A stretch of 64,000 nucleotides of DNA, from NCBI RefSeq assembly GCF_000004195.4, contig NC_030684.2, positions 72,089,392 through 72,153,391 on the forward strand, in the 5' to 3' direction. The notes below the pieces were generated by a model that saw nothing but the letters and a program-made list of their open reading frames with translations, was not told where the DNA came from and did no database searches. The stretch's first letter is position 1; every line of letters starts with the position of its first letter. Below, in pieces: positions 48,531 through 61,800 of the stretch. The stretch is from Xenopus tropicalis (Eukaryota > Chordata > Amphibia > Anura > Pipidae). A program made the translations under genes and the position numbers.

Positions 48531-48953
48531 TTAAAGGAACAGTAACACCAAAAAATGAAAGTGTATAAAAGTAACTAAAATATAATGTGCTGCTGCCCTG
48601 CATTGGTAAAAGTTGTGTGTTTACTTCAGAAAGTCTACTATAATTTATATAAATAAGCTGCTATGTAGCCATGGAGGCAGCCATTCAAAGGAGAAAAGGC
48701 ACAGGCACATAGCAGATAACAGATAAACACTATTGTATTCTACAGAACTTATCTGTTATCTGCTATGTAACCTGTGCCTTTTCTACTTTTTTCCAGCTTG
48801 AATGGCTGCCCCGTGGCTACACAGCAGCTTTTTATATAAATTATAGTAGTGTTACTGTAGCAAACACACTGGTTTTACCAGTGCAGGGCAACAGTGCATT
48901 ATATTTTTATTACTTTAAAGCTCTTTCATTTTTTGGTGTTACTGTTCCTTTAA
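48531..48953. mobile_element. MITE family A inserted in the L1-like LINE
   Basis: TTAA at both edges with AGGAACAGTAACACC and GGTGTTACTGTTCCT termini; the LINE coding text resumes after it. Confidence 0.85.
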
Positions 48954-49020
48954 ATTTGGCCCTATATTACTACCATTCAAGCTGGGTATGCCAAAGGCAT
49001 GATATCCAAACTATACAGCA

Positions 49021-50176
49021 TACTCCTAAAACCTAACACCAATATATACACACTGACTTCTTTTGGTCTTAAATATCACTTATGCAGATGACATCCAGAT
49101 ATATTTAGACACCCCTGATGTTCAAACCCAGATTGCTAACTGCCTCCTGGCTATCTCCTCCTGGATGAACCAATGCCACCTCAAACTTAACCTAGCTAAA
49201 ACAGAGCTCATGGTCTTCCCGGCCAAACCTGGCCCTCCTCCTCCTTTCACCCTCACTATTGATGGCATGTCCATTAACCCTGTTAATTCTGCACGCTGCC
49301 TTGGGGTTATCTTTGTCCAGTCCCTCTCCTTCTCTAACCATAATAATAACACTGCCAAAACCTGACGCTTTTTCCTCCACAATATTTCCAAGATACGCCC
49401 CTTTCTTTCACAAGTAACAGCTAAAACACTAATCCATGCCCTCATCCTTTCCCGCTTAAATTAATGCAATCTCCTACTAACCGGCCTCCCAGACTCCCAC
49501 CTCTCTCCCCTCCAATCTTAAACTCTGCTGCCAGGATCCTCCTGCTCTCTCCTAAGAGGGAACCTGCTCAGCCTCACTTAAGCTCACTAGCATGGTTGCC
49601 TGTTAAGCAAAGGATAGCTTACAAAATCCTTCTGCTAACATTCAAAGCCCTTCACTCCTCTGCTCCTCACTACATTTCTCCACTGGTCTCTCTGCATGTT
49701 CCTGGTTGTCTCCTCCCCTCCTCTCAGAGCCTCTGTCTTTTTACACCATCCACACCCACGGCTTAAACCGTTCTATCTCGCTGCTCCTTACCTCTGGAAC
49801 TCTATCCCTGAATCCCTCCGTTCGTAACACTCACTAACTCTCTTTAAGATAAAACTCAGATGCTACCTTCTGGAGCACTAAAAAATATGTTGTCTAGTTC
49901 TGCAACAAATGCCCCCACCTAGTTCACTCTTACTTTCCAATTTGTGCCTGTATGTTATCCAACCATTTAGATTATAAGCTCTACAGGGCAGGGACACCCT
50001 TCCTAGTGTGTCTCATACCACATGGAACTTACTCCCTGTGTATTTATACTTATTTATTGTATTTATATATAACACTTGTCCTCCCTATATGTAATTTTGT
50101 ATATTGTAAGATTGTACAGCGATGCGTACCCTTGTGGTGCTTTATAAATAAAGTTATACATACATACATACATACT
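49021..50176 (+). pseudogene. 5'-truncated L2/CR1-type LINE reverse transcriptase
   Basis: Contains the reverse-transcriptase catalytic box YADDIQIYL, then CHLKLNLAKTELMVFP and ARCLGVIF, and later SLAWLPVKQRIAYKILLLTF, all typical of L2/CR1-clade LINEs. A TGA at about 49363 and later shifts break the frame. The 3' tail has GTACAGCGATGCGTACCC, CTTTATAAATAAAG and an (ACAT)n run at 50153-50176. It is inserted in the L1-like LINE. Confidence 0.8.
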
Positions 50177-53100
50177 TAATATGGACCTCCCCAATCCTTA
50201 TAGATTACTGGAAACAAATAACCCAATTCATCCCCAATGTGATGGGAGCCCCAGTGCCACTAGACCCAAAGGTGTGCCTACTGGCCATCCTTGAACACCT
50301 ATATCCCAGTACATATAAAAAAAACAGCAATAACCGAATCCTTTATTTATCCCGCAAACACATAACAAGCAAATTGTTATCAACAGAATCCCCAACCTTA
50401 AATGGCTGGAGGACACTTGTAAACTACAGGGAAATCACATACAAGAACAGAGGGCATCCAGACAAATATGATAAAGTGTGGGCCCATGAATTGAAAACCA
50501 AATATACACAAATATCCACTATAAACACGCCCAACACCTTCGAAACGACCACAGTGTCTTGCATTACTAACAAATAACTAACCCCAGGATTTGCTTATGA
50601 ACTATGTAAAAAACTATGCATAAACACAAAAATAACAGCCAGAACAAGTCTTGCCAAGCTTGAAACTACTACTGTACAAATAATGCAACACAGATGTCAA
50701 CCCTGTTACTGTTGTTTTTATTTGTAAACCCAATAAAGTGTTGAATAAAAAAAAAAAAAGTTCTACTAGGTGATATGCACAGTATCTATAATACTATGCC
50801 CTTAACACTGACATTTCTTTTGCTTGTTGTGCTTAGGGGCACTCCTGCCATGAGGCAAGGTGAGAATATTGCCTCAGGCAGCAAAGAGTAGCCAAGTTAC
50901 CAGGGGCAACAAAAAGCCTCCTCTGGTAACTTTAAGCACAATAGCTCTCTGCACAAGTGATGCATGGGCCCCTGGAACCACTCCATGGTCAGACTGGGCC
51001 TAGACAATATCCTTGCTGCACTCCCCCCATATGCATCTAAGGGGGGAGTATGCAGAATATGTTGGCGCTTTATAAATAAATGTTAATGTAATGTAACGAT
51101 ATTGCACATGTGCTCGTGAGTGGAGGTTGATCGCGGCTGCAGACCCCTGGGGGTATGGGAGCTGTGGCCCCTTGAGGGGTGGGGGGCAGGAGATAAAGAT
51201 GGAGGGCAGCAGCCTCTGGCAGCGGCAGCCCCAGAATTGAAGGTGGATTTGAGTTTGTGAATAATACATTTTATTAAATAGTTTATAACCATTGATATGG
51301 CTGTTATGTTTTACTTTATGTTTTATAACTGGCAAACTTAAATAGAGAGCACTTATTTAGTCAAATTTATCAGTATCTAAAAAAACTTATCTAGCTAATA
51401 AAGCAGTGAAGATGTTCTAAAAAGTGTTAAAGAATTAGATTTACTTACCAATTGCCCCGCTCCTGTACCATTTCCCAAAAAAACATGTCAAACAGCAAGT
51501 GATTTCATTCAGTCAATTCATTATAGGTAAAGATTATACATTAGAGGTTAGTACATGAAGAATCTGAGCAGAAGTACTTATAGCAGGCTAATAATAGGTT
51601 TCCCTGTTTGTTATATGGGCAGCCTATGTTCCAGTTAGTCATGGAAACACAGTATTATGGAAAAAAATGACCAAGAACAAGACTAACTTCAATGCTTCGT
51701 AACACAGAAAATAACCTAAGGCTAATGGCACAGTGGGGCTGTATTTTGGATGCAGACAGAGAAAAGCCGATCCACTATCATTCACCCCTGGGCCCCCCGG
51801 CAACTGCAGGGTCTGCTTCCATTGTAGTTACACCCCTGATGAGAGCAGATCAGCTTTTCTCCACCTACAAACAATAAGCAGATGGTGAAAAGCTAATACC
51901 TAACTCTTTGTGTAACTAGCCTTGTGATTATCCCAACACAACAGCAAAGGTATCACAGATGGCTTCAGCCTATGCTAATAACTGTTTGGATGGTTTTAAA
52001 ACTAAGCACACATTGGGTCAGCCATTATTTAGACACTAAGGTATCTATTATATGAACTGTTCTTTTTATGCACTAGGACTAAATATAAAGTGGAAGACCT
52101 GGTGAAAACAATAAATTGTTTTGATAGTCTCGTTAAACAACTGATTACAATGATTTGTATATGCATGTTTTGTATATGTTGTAGTATGAATAAAAAGGTA
52201 AATGGCAATTTGCACACATTGTATATATATTCAGCCCACTGACAGGAATAACATTTTACATTATAATCCCAAAATATTTCAAATGTTTTTCTACATTTCA
52301 AATGTGCATATAGAGTTTACCCATCTATACAATGGCATGATGAGCTCTAGCACCTCAATGGTGGTTTGTATTATCAAGTGCCGCCATGGATTGTTATATG
52401 GTGGCAAAACAATGCAAAAGTAGTAAAGGATAGGTATGCACTAGGCAAGGTGAACGTCTCATCCAGGTGGATCCGAAAGAAGGGAAGCAGTATATGGAAC
52501 AAACATATTTTGCAAAGCATTAGGCATGGCATCTTTGCCATGTGTGCCCACTTACTATATACCCAAGGGCTGGAGAGGGATAGGAGATATTGAAGCATAA
52601 GCCATATGGGATCTGTGATCGAGACACCCAAAGGTCTTAATGCAAAATAATTGCTTTTTGGCCTCAATAATTGCTTCATTGGCTTAGACACAGTACTGTA
52701 TTAGCAAAGTGGTAAACTGGCAGTTACACCGAGAATCTTTATATTGTTTCTGCATTTGCTTTAATATTTGTAACCACATATGTATGTATATGTCTGACAG
52801 CATCAGCAGAGCAAAACTGTATCAACCACATTGTAACAAAGCCACATTGTAACTTACAAATGGACAGCTAGTGGGACACCCAGTGGTAAGAGCAATTTTA
52901 AACACTCAGTGAAAAAGAAAACCTGAGATAATGAATTTAGCAGAGATCAATCTGAAGCACAAAAAATGACAGTTTCTTAATATCAAAACTATTGATAGGT
53001 TACCTGTAATGTACACGTCTGAAACTGATGTTGCCAATGGAATGGATAAAGGCAAGGCCTGATATTAGTTAGTGAGACAGCCATATTGACAACATCATTA

Positions 53101-54189
53101 GCACCATGAATAAGAGGATGCACATTAAATGATCACTTACTTCTCAGAAACAATATTTTCATAGGTGTGTGGGAAATGAAATATGTTTGTTTAGATAGCA
53201 AAGGACCAAACAAAGCAATTACCCTGGGGCTACATTATGATACATCCGTACATAGCCAATTCCAATCAGGAACATCAGCAAATCTGACTGCCATCATGAA
53301 AACCATTATTCACATTAGTGAAGGTGAAACTGGGCAGTTGTTCCCAAATCTGGCATGAGCAAGAACTGACCCAGAGAGAGGAATGGAAAATGACAGAGCC
53401 AAAAGTATCCTGACTGTGTCCCTGGGAAGTAGCAAAAACTTAATGCATATTGAATGTTTCAAATGGCTACAATAGTCTTTATAGATACATTTATAATAAA
53501 CCAACTTAATCACAACTTCTAAATAAGTGTTCTACAAAAAAATACATAAAATCTCTTATTATATATCATTTGACTGTGATGTCCAGGAAAAGAACTCTAA
53601 TTACTAACCTGGCAAACTGGAAAGCTTGATAAAGACTTTTTTATTTACCATCCTGCATTGGATTGAGACACAGTGGTGCAGAGCAGAGAAGGGAGCAGCT
53701 CCAGCAGCCAAGCCTGCAGAAATAGTCCTAGTAAAATAACATCTTTCAAAAATCTTAAAAGCTTGCCAAGTCCTGTTGTGTGGGCAGTGGCCTGCACTAA
53801 ATGATGATGAGATGAAAGGGACAGCTTATAGCAACTGGTAAATAGGTGGGTCTCTTTTCTAGATTTATTGTTAGCCCTACATGCTTAGTATATACAACAT
53901 ATCTCAATAAACTGGGAGAAGCAGATACAAAAACTCCACTGCATTTATTACAAAAAGAAAGATAGTATGTGCACCAATAGAGTATTTTAGTCTAGGTGCC
54001 TAGGCACCAAAGGCTTGACTACCCCCTCACAAATATGTAAGTCACAGAAGAAAGGCTTACCCCCATAAAGCTGCCACCAGGGGCCCTTGGGTTCACTATG
54101 CATGTTATTATAGGAAATAACATTTATGCACCTTCAGAAATTTGAAAGCATAATATAATGTAACTCGTATATATTGCGATTCTCTACAC

Positions 54190-54496
54190 CAGTGATCCCC
54201 AACTAGTGGCTTGTGAGCAAGATGTTGCTCAGCACCCCCATTCAATGTTGCTCCCAGTGCCTCAAAGTAGCTGCCCACTTTAAAATTCTAGCTTGAAGAC
54301 GAAATTTAGAAGCACAAAGACACAATTTTAGTTTAAGTAGAGCCTCCTGCGGGCCAGCAGTCCACATGGGGCTACCAAATGGCCAATCACAGCCCTTATT
54401 TGGCATCCTCAAGAAACGTTTTTCATGTTTGTGTGGCTCACCAACACTTTTTATATCTGAGTGTGGCTCACAAGTAAAAAAGGTTGGGGATCTCTA
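54190..54496. mobile_element. hAT-type non-autonomous element, 307 bp
   Basis: Starts CAGTGATCCCCAACTAGTGG and ends GGTTGGGGATCTCTA. A perfect 8-base duplication CTCTACAC lies at 54182-54189 and 54497-54504. Confidence 0.88.
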
Positions 54497-55179
54497 CTCT
54501 ACACTGATGCTTTCAATCTACATAGTCATAGATTTCTCAGTTTCTCTTGTGCAACCTGCACTGGTGTTGCAATTCATTACTAATTACAAATACATCACCA
54601 CAACAAATAATACCCTGCACTGCCTGGGCACAGTAAATCTCTATATATACATTGGCACAAATTGTAATAACACAAAATTAAGTTGTAACATTAAATCAAA
54701 AACAAGGAGCAGCTCAATAAAATTAACACATTCAGTCACATTTTGGAACTTTTTTTTTATTACATAGCTTTTAAAACAAACAAGAATAATTGACTTAAAG
54801 AACATCAGAATTTTTAAAAATGTCCATACTTGAAATTAGAGTTAAGGTTCTTGTCATTTTAAATTATACACAAAACAAATGAAACAGGTATCACACAGCA
54901 TTAGGCTAGAACCACAAAGACTCATTTAAGGTGATTAAATACTGTTGGCTGCATTGTTTTTGCTGGTTTTTTATTTCTTATTGGGCTGGACACATGCACT
55001 GTAAAATAAAACAGCTTAGCCTGACCAGGAAACTGTGAAACCTAAGTCTACAGCCAAGGGGGTTTGAAAACCATTAATAAATAACACCTCCTTAGATTAA
55101 GGAGCATATTTATTATAGTGTGTAAGCCAACATTATAGCAACCAATCAGCAATTAGATTTGAACAGTCACATACAAGTT

Positions 55180-55430
55180 AAGGTGGCCATACCCGAGCCG
55201 ATTTCAGCTGCTGATATTGGTCCTTTAGACCGATTCGGCAGCTTATCTGCCTGTGTATGGGCATCTCCCAGACCGACATCTGTCCGACCGAAATTGTCCT
55301 GATCTTGATTGAGCAGGTTTAATTTTTCTGTCAGATGAGGGGCCACAACGGCTTGTTGATGTGGCCCTATCCTACGGCACCTTTGCCCGCTGTTTTAATT
55401 CGACTGTCAACTTGCCAAAAGAGTGGATCC
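55180..55430. repeat. Fold-back repeat with GGTGGCCATACCC end
   Basis: Begins AAGGTGGCCATACCCGAGCC and shares CTGTCAGATGAGGGGCCAC-type interior with 43579-43925. Confidence 0.5.
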
Positions 55431-56359
55431 ATAATAAATATACCTTTAAATGGGTAATTCATGTGGCTTTCCCTACAGGAAACAATAATGCCTATTTGTA
55501 GTTCTAAATAATTTAGTTATTATAAGCCAGTGTGCCCCTAGCCTTACACATACTAATATTAACTTTTAAATAGATAAAATGGTCCTGCAGCTTTGCATTT
55601 ATTTGTTCCTTTTATGATTATTTATTTAGATTTTCTTTGACTGTAATTTCACCATGAACACAGCAAGAAGCTAAAACACTTGTAAAACAGTAAAAAGCGT
55701 ATGGAAATATGCAATATTAAACAATATACAGAGGCAAAATACAACTGGATCACCATAACCCCAATCAATAGGGGCTTGTGGTAAAATTGTTTTCTGTTTA
55801 TTGTTTTAATTTAATAAACAATGCAGAACAGTAAAAAAACCTTTAATTTTACACCTCCTTGATTTTTCATAGAACATATGGGAGGAGAGAAGATGGAAAG
55901 GGGATCAACTTGTCCTTTCCATTTAAATCCCCTGTACTGCTGCCCTGCACTGGTACAACTGATGTATTTGCTTCAGAAACACTACTATAGTTTATATAGA
56001 TAAGATGCTGTGTAGCCATGGGAGCAGTGATTAAAGATGCTACAAACTAAATAGCAGATAAGCTCTGTAGTATACAGTGGATTCAGGTCTTACAAAGGAA
56101 TATCAGTTTACTGTATTCTACAGAGGTTATCTGCTATGTAACCTGTGTATTTTCTCCATTTTCATATTGAATAACTATAATATTAACAGTAGCTTGTTTA
56201 TGTAAACTACTAGTATTTCTGAAGCAAACTCACAGTTTTACCAGCGCAAGGCAACAGTTCATTATATTTTAATTACATTAAAATACTCATTATTTGTGTT
56301 ATTGTTCCTTTACCTTAATCACAAGCAGAAATTGGTAGAAGGCTTGTATATACAGAGTT

Positions 56360-56690
56360 TGTTATAGAACAAACCCTTATCCGTAAACCCGTTATCCAGA
56401 AAGCTCCGAATTATAGAAAGCCCGACTCCGATAGACTCCATTGTAATCAAACAATTCAGAATTTTAAAACTTATTTCCTTTTCCTCTGTAGTAATAAAAC
56501 AGTACCTTGTAATTGATCCTAACTTAGAGATAAATAATCCCTATTGGATGCAAAACAATCCTATCGGGTTTAATTAATGTATTATTGATTTTTTTAGTTA
56601 TGGAGATCCAAATTACGGAAAGATTCCTTATCCGGAATACCCTTGGTCCCAAGCATTCTGGATAACGGGTCCAAATACCTGTACAGGTTT
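56360..56690. repeat. Interspersed repeat with CCCGTTATCCAGAAAGCTCC / GGATAACGGGTCC ends
   Basis: Left AAACCCGTTATCCAGAAAG and right CATTCTGGATAACGGGTCC are inverted partners. A fragment is at 28195-28270. Confidence 0.6.
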
Positions 56691-56929
56691 GGGCATACCT
56701 AAGCGCATGTGATAGCTAATTGCTCTATATACTAGCTGGTTGTACCCACAAGCATTTAGTCCTGTGTTTTAGTACACTTGCCTTCCATTGTATTCTTTCA
56801 AATGTAACATTTTGCATTTGTGTGTCTGGTACACATTCAAAATACATTCGAAAGATGAATAATAAACTCACATTCAGCCTGCATTTTGCTTAACACACAT
56901 TCAAACATCCATGTGTAAGGGCCTAATGG

Positions 56930-57315
56930 GGGAATGTAATAAAAGTCGTAAACAGAAAAAAAAGTGCACAAATAAGAATAAATATTTGCATTTCACAATG
57001 TAGTATTGTTCATTAGACTGTTATTGCATTGCAAAGTTTAATTGCGCATTGCAAACTTTTTAAGGCATGCTTGAAGGTGGTGTAATCTTATGGAGCAACT
57101 TATTGATTAAGAAGTTTTATTACATTCACTGCGCACTGTTGCAAACAATATACTGTAATTTGCAAACTTTCTTCCACTGTTGGAAGTGGTCGCTAAACAG
57201 TTTCCGCACAAGGCCCATATAAAATTAGTGCAAAGGCAGATTTGTTCACACAGAGGCATACATTTTCGCATTGCAAATCATTTTTCCATTACCGACTTTT
57301 ATTACATTTCCCCCT
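56930..57315. mobile_element. TIR repeat with GGGGGAATGTAATAAAAGTC ends
   Basis: GGGGGAATGTAATAAAAGTCG at the left and the exact inverse at 57292-57313, with GCATTGCAAA-rich interior. Confidence 0.75.
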
Positions 57316-58796
57316 AAAAGTCTAAATGTAAAGTACAGAGATAGTTACTATGTCAGACTATTAAGAGAAAAACGTTATGACAGTAGCACGGTTAGAACCA
57401 GGTCTAGAAACTCATAGCTATAATAATGTAAAGCTGGTTGCCTAACATGTGCTAATTTGCACCACTGCAGTTACCCATAGCAACAAATCAGATCTTAATA
57501 ATAGGTGACATCAAAAATAACTGCAGATTGCTACAACATATATAACTGCACTTGTGGAAATCATCCCCTGTATATCTAAGCATTGTTAGGTACTTTTACA
57601 TAGGGTATGCCTTAAACTGGGCTGGCACATATTAAAGTGGTACACTAGTTTTGTAGATGGAATCAGCAGTAGCCCAGTGCTAGAAAGTGGTTTTGTTTTA
57701 TTTACATAAAAATTCAAGATAACTTGCATTTTGCACAGTTCTGCAGTACTGCTTCAATAGTTGCATCTGAATGTCAATCTGTAACACCTAGGTGTCCCCA
57801 GGTTTGCCATGGCAATTACCATAGATTATCTGGTGAAACCAGGGGACACAAAAAAATCAGGCCCAGGTTTGTGGCGAGGTCTTAGGGGGCGGCATGCCGC
57901 TCAGCCACACCAGAATATTTTGCCCGCATACAGAGCAATGGGGAAAGGACACGCAGAAACTTTAGCACGTCCCCTCCCCACTGCTGCTGGTGGCGTGTGT
58001 GCACAGGGGTGAGGGGGTGGGGTGCGCATACCCGGTCGAGGTGGGCGGGCGGCCTTGGGGCGCCCTATTCAGAATTCTGGCCCTGCAAATAAATGGGAGA
58101 TCTCTGAACTTACTGCCTACTTATGGGGTTCCAATAGGGCCTTTATAGGGCTTCCATGCCTTTGGAGCAATTGCTTAGTGCATAGGGGCTAAGGGGTGCA
58201 ATGCTGGGCTCCTGAATGCCTTGCATCTCCGGTAAATGTAAATGAACTCCATGGTCGTTTTAATCAAGTGAAAAGAAAATCCTCATATTTAAATAACATC
58301 ACAAACATAATAGTGCAAAAACATTGTCTCTTTGTCACACACACCGGGACAAATTTACAAGACAAATTTACAAGATGGAGTCATTTTTGTGCATCCCACC
58401 GATTCCTAAGGAATATTTTTATACAATTCCTCTGTAACAAAATTTACACAGTCTCCACTTTTATACATCTTACTAGCCAACACCCACTAAGGCACACTTT
58501 TCTGTGTCAATAACAGTATTAAGTGCTTCTCACAGATTGATCCCTTGCTACTTCTTGTATATAGGCTGCCCAAATATCTCCTACACATTTTACCCATTTA
58601 GTTCTCACACGCACATTGCCCAAATTACAGAAATTTGTCCAACTGTTTCTCTCACACACACACTGCCCAAATGTCTACACCCCACACATACACTGCCCAA
58701 ATGTCTCTCACCTACAAACTGCACATATTCTGCTGTACTGTCTCATACATACATACCGCTAAGGGACACTTGCACACAGCCCAAGAAATACTTGTG

Positions 58797-58830
58797 CGCG
58801 CACGCACACACACACACACACACACACACT
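58797..58830. repeat. (CA)n microsatellite in the TAPBP 3' UTR
   Basis: CA/GC-rich dinucleotide run that reads (UG)n on the TAPBP transcript, starting about 26 bases after the stop codon. Confidence 0.85.
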
Positions 58831-58855
58831 CTCTTCATGTCTTCTGTTGCTTGAT

Positions 58856-61800
58856 TTATTCGTCCTAAAAATAAAATCAGGAAACATTTCACTAAAATAT
58901 AAATTAAAATATAAATTAGAACAGAAATATAAATAATAATAATATTCCTTATAAAACTATCCTTGTTATAATTAAACACAATTTTCTTATTTGACAGCAA
59001 TCCTCATGTAAACTAACAACTTTTTTTAAACTCTTGTTAATACTGTCCCACATATTCAGAGAAGATTTATTTACGCTAAAGTCAGAAATCACAATGTGGC
59101 AGTCCCAGACTGGGACCTTCAGAGAACCAACACCCACAGCCCACTCTAAGAACCTTTATATATACATGGGATAATGTAAAACATCACAGAGTTTGAATCA
59201 GGTCTACTAACCCATAACAGCCAATCATGTTTATAATGACATAGTGGCCAGATTCTACCAGTTCATTTGTTACGATTGGGTTACATGGCCTTTTGCAAAA
59301 ATTATAACCCCCTTAATGTACTTATTGGTATTGGTTTGATATTACTTTAAGTTGGAAATACAATAGATGATGGGAACTGTCCAACTGTGCATGGTCCTCC
59401 AGGATATTACCTGGTATCTTGGAAGGGTAGCCTGACCCTACGCACGCTATAGTACGTGTTAACTAAGAATGGAGATAAATATCACCGCTGATGTTGCCCA
59501 TAGCACCCAATCAGCAATTAGATTTGAACAGTCACCTACATGTTAGAAATTAAAAGCAAAGATCTGATTGGTTGTAACAGGCAACATCACCGGTGACATA
59601 TACCTCTAGTCTTAGTAAACACGCCCCCAAGTCCATTATCAATTAACAGATGCTGCACTTCTCCAAAGTCTATTTACCTGTTATCTTGTGTATGCCCCTG
59701 CACCCCTTATTCTCTTGTTTTTAAATTTCAGACCCTACTGATCTCATACATTCACATATTCTGTGCCCATTACTTACTAACAAAACCTGCTTCGGTCATG
59801 GATATATGCTAACAAACCCTTTGTAAATGTATTTTGATGTTCCATTTAAACCATGACATCTTAAAATGCTGACCTGGGAAACGTCTGCAAAAAGTATTGT
59901 TCTTCCCATGTCTGTGTGGACATATGGTAATATGTTTTTTTCCCTACTCTACTAAAAAATACAGGCAGATATATTGGCACCTGCTAAAAATGATCCTAGT
60001 GTGTTGTTTGTTGAAAGTAAGAGCTGTACTGGGGCAGGGGCAGATATAAACAATTAACAATTTCTATAAAGCATTGTATAAACATGCTGGAGTTATATCA
60101 ATAACAGATAAAAATAATAAAGTTTTATTTACAGCCAAATGTTATACAGCAATAAATAAAAATATGCACAGATGGTTGCCATTTACCTTTTTACTCTCAT
60201 GGGTTCCAAAAAACAGCTTAACTGAAAATGAAGAAAGAAACACACAAAAAATGAGACAGAAGAGGAATGAAGAGAGTAAAATACTAACTTGTTACATGTA
60301 GTGAGCCAATTATTTCTCATATAGCATATTAGAGGACAGATTACATTGGAATGATGATGTCATACACTGACATCTATGGTGCATTTAAGCATAAAAATCT
60401 GTTGGAGGACAATGTCCCGCGGCCTCCAGTTGGACAGCCCTGCGTTAGACCATAGAGGGTATGTAAAGTAAAGTACAAAGTTTGCTATAGTTCTATCATC
60501 TATAGCAACTAATCAGCAGGTAGCATCTCCTGGTCCTTGTTTAAAAGCAAACATCTATTGGTTGCTATTGGTTACTACACCTGGGTAAACTTTGTGCCTT
60601 TTATTACATGTGCTGATTATTTACATGCATGGTGCTATCCCTGGTTTAAGCAGTGGGGATCATTTACTAACAGTGGCCTGAGCTACCCAAGTGTACCCAT
60701 AGAAACCAATCAGCAATGATATTTGTTCTGTTTCCTACAGGTAGAATAATGAAGGCAAATTGGTTGCTGTGGGTTACCCAGCTAGGGCAAATTTGCCTAG
60801 TATTAGGAAATAAGGACCCTTTCACTTTTTTTGAAGACTAGTATTGCCCTTTTTGATTAGGTCACTAAACCAAGCAAGTGTTGCATTTATTGGCAGTAAA
60901 CAGTAGCTTAATCTTACACCACAATATAATAACAATACTACTACCTTCATACTTTTCATTTGCAGTACTGAAATGTATTCTCTTCTATTCCTTTCATCAA
61001 TAGTTCTGCTCCCTCAATTGGGATTTCTTGGTTTAGCACCTTTCTGTTAATCTAACATACTCACATTTTCTGTGCAGAAAGGAAAGGGATCCATATAGAG
61101 CTAATGCCACAGCAAACAGGTACATGCCATCTTCAAGAGATAATCCTGCAACCCCTACAGGAAAAGGATGAATGATACATAAACAGGGCTTTAAATGCAC
61201 AACCACATGCATTTGATGATAACTTTCTGTTTGTAATATATTTTATATTGTAAAAATTATGTTAAACTTAAAGGAGAACTAAAGCCTAAATAAAGTAGGG
61301 AAGAAATGTACATCATGTTTTTGGCTCCTGTACCAGCCATCTACAACCACAGCCCTTTAGCAGGGAAGATCTGTGCCTCCAAAGATGCTCCAGTAGCTCC
61401 CCATCTTCTCTTCTGCTGATTTACTGTTCTGTGCTGCTGTCAGGTACTGAGCTTAGGGATTGACTCACAATATACTGTATATATAGAATATAAATGTCAC
61501 AATATAAGGCTGATAAGTACTTAAAGGAACAGTAACATCAAAAAATTAAAGTGTTTTAAAGTAATTAAAATATAATGTGCTGTTGCTCTGCAAAAAACTG
61601 TTGTTTTTGCTACAGAAAAGCCACTATATAAATAAGCTGCTGTGTAGCCATGGGGGCAGCCATTCAAGCTGGAAAAAAGGAGAAAAGGCACAGGTTATAT
61701 AGCAGATAACTAGTAGATAAGCCCCATATAATGGGGGTTTATCTGTTATCTGCTAAGTAACCTGTGCCTTTTTCTCCTTTGAATGGCTGCCCCCATGGCT

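Larger units (their letters stand above)
48310..50760 (+). mobile_element. 3' part of an L1/Tx1-like LINE, interrupted twice
   Basis: Pieces at about 48330-48530, 48954-49020 and 50178-50760 read as one ORF2 C-terminal region. The first contains SFEQLKQEYNLPNHYFDTYN. The last contains QITQFIPNVMGAPVPLDP and ILEHLYPSTYKK. It ends in AATAAA and a run of A at 50745-50759. A MITE and an L2-type LINE are inserted between the pieces. Frames are broken, so it is inactive. Confidence 0.65.
47131..58855. other. RGL2-TAPBP intergenic region, no gene supported
   Basis: It holds a partial MITE (about 47473-47760), two palindromes with (TA)n tails (47813-48288), a nest of L1-like and L2-like LINEs with a MITE (48310-50760), an hAT element (54190-54496), fold-back repeats (55180-55430, 56360-56690, 56930-57315) and an eroded MITE A (about 55925-56310). 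The stretches 51100-54180 and 57320-58190 show only AT-rich unique-looking DNA with minor repeat debris. Confidence 0.6.

Noticed and set aside
54366..54767. 133-codon plus-strand frame
   Set aside because: Begins inside an hAT element and runs through AT-rich DNA with no recognisable protein.
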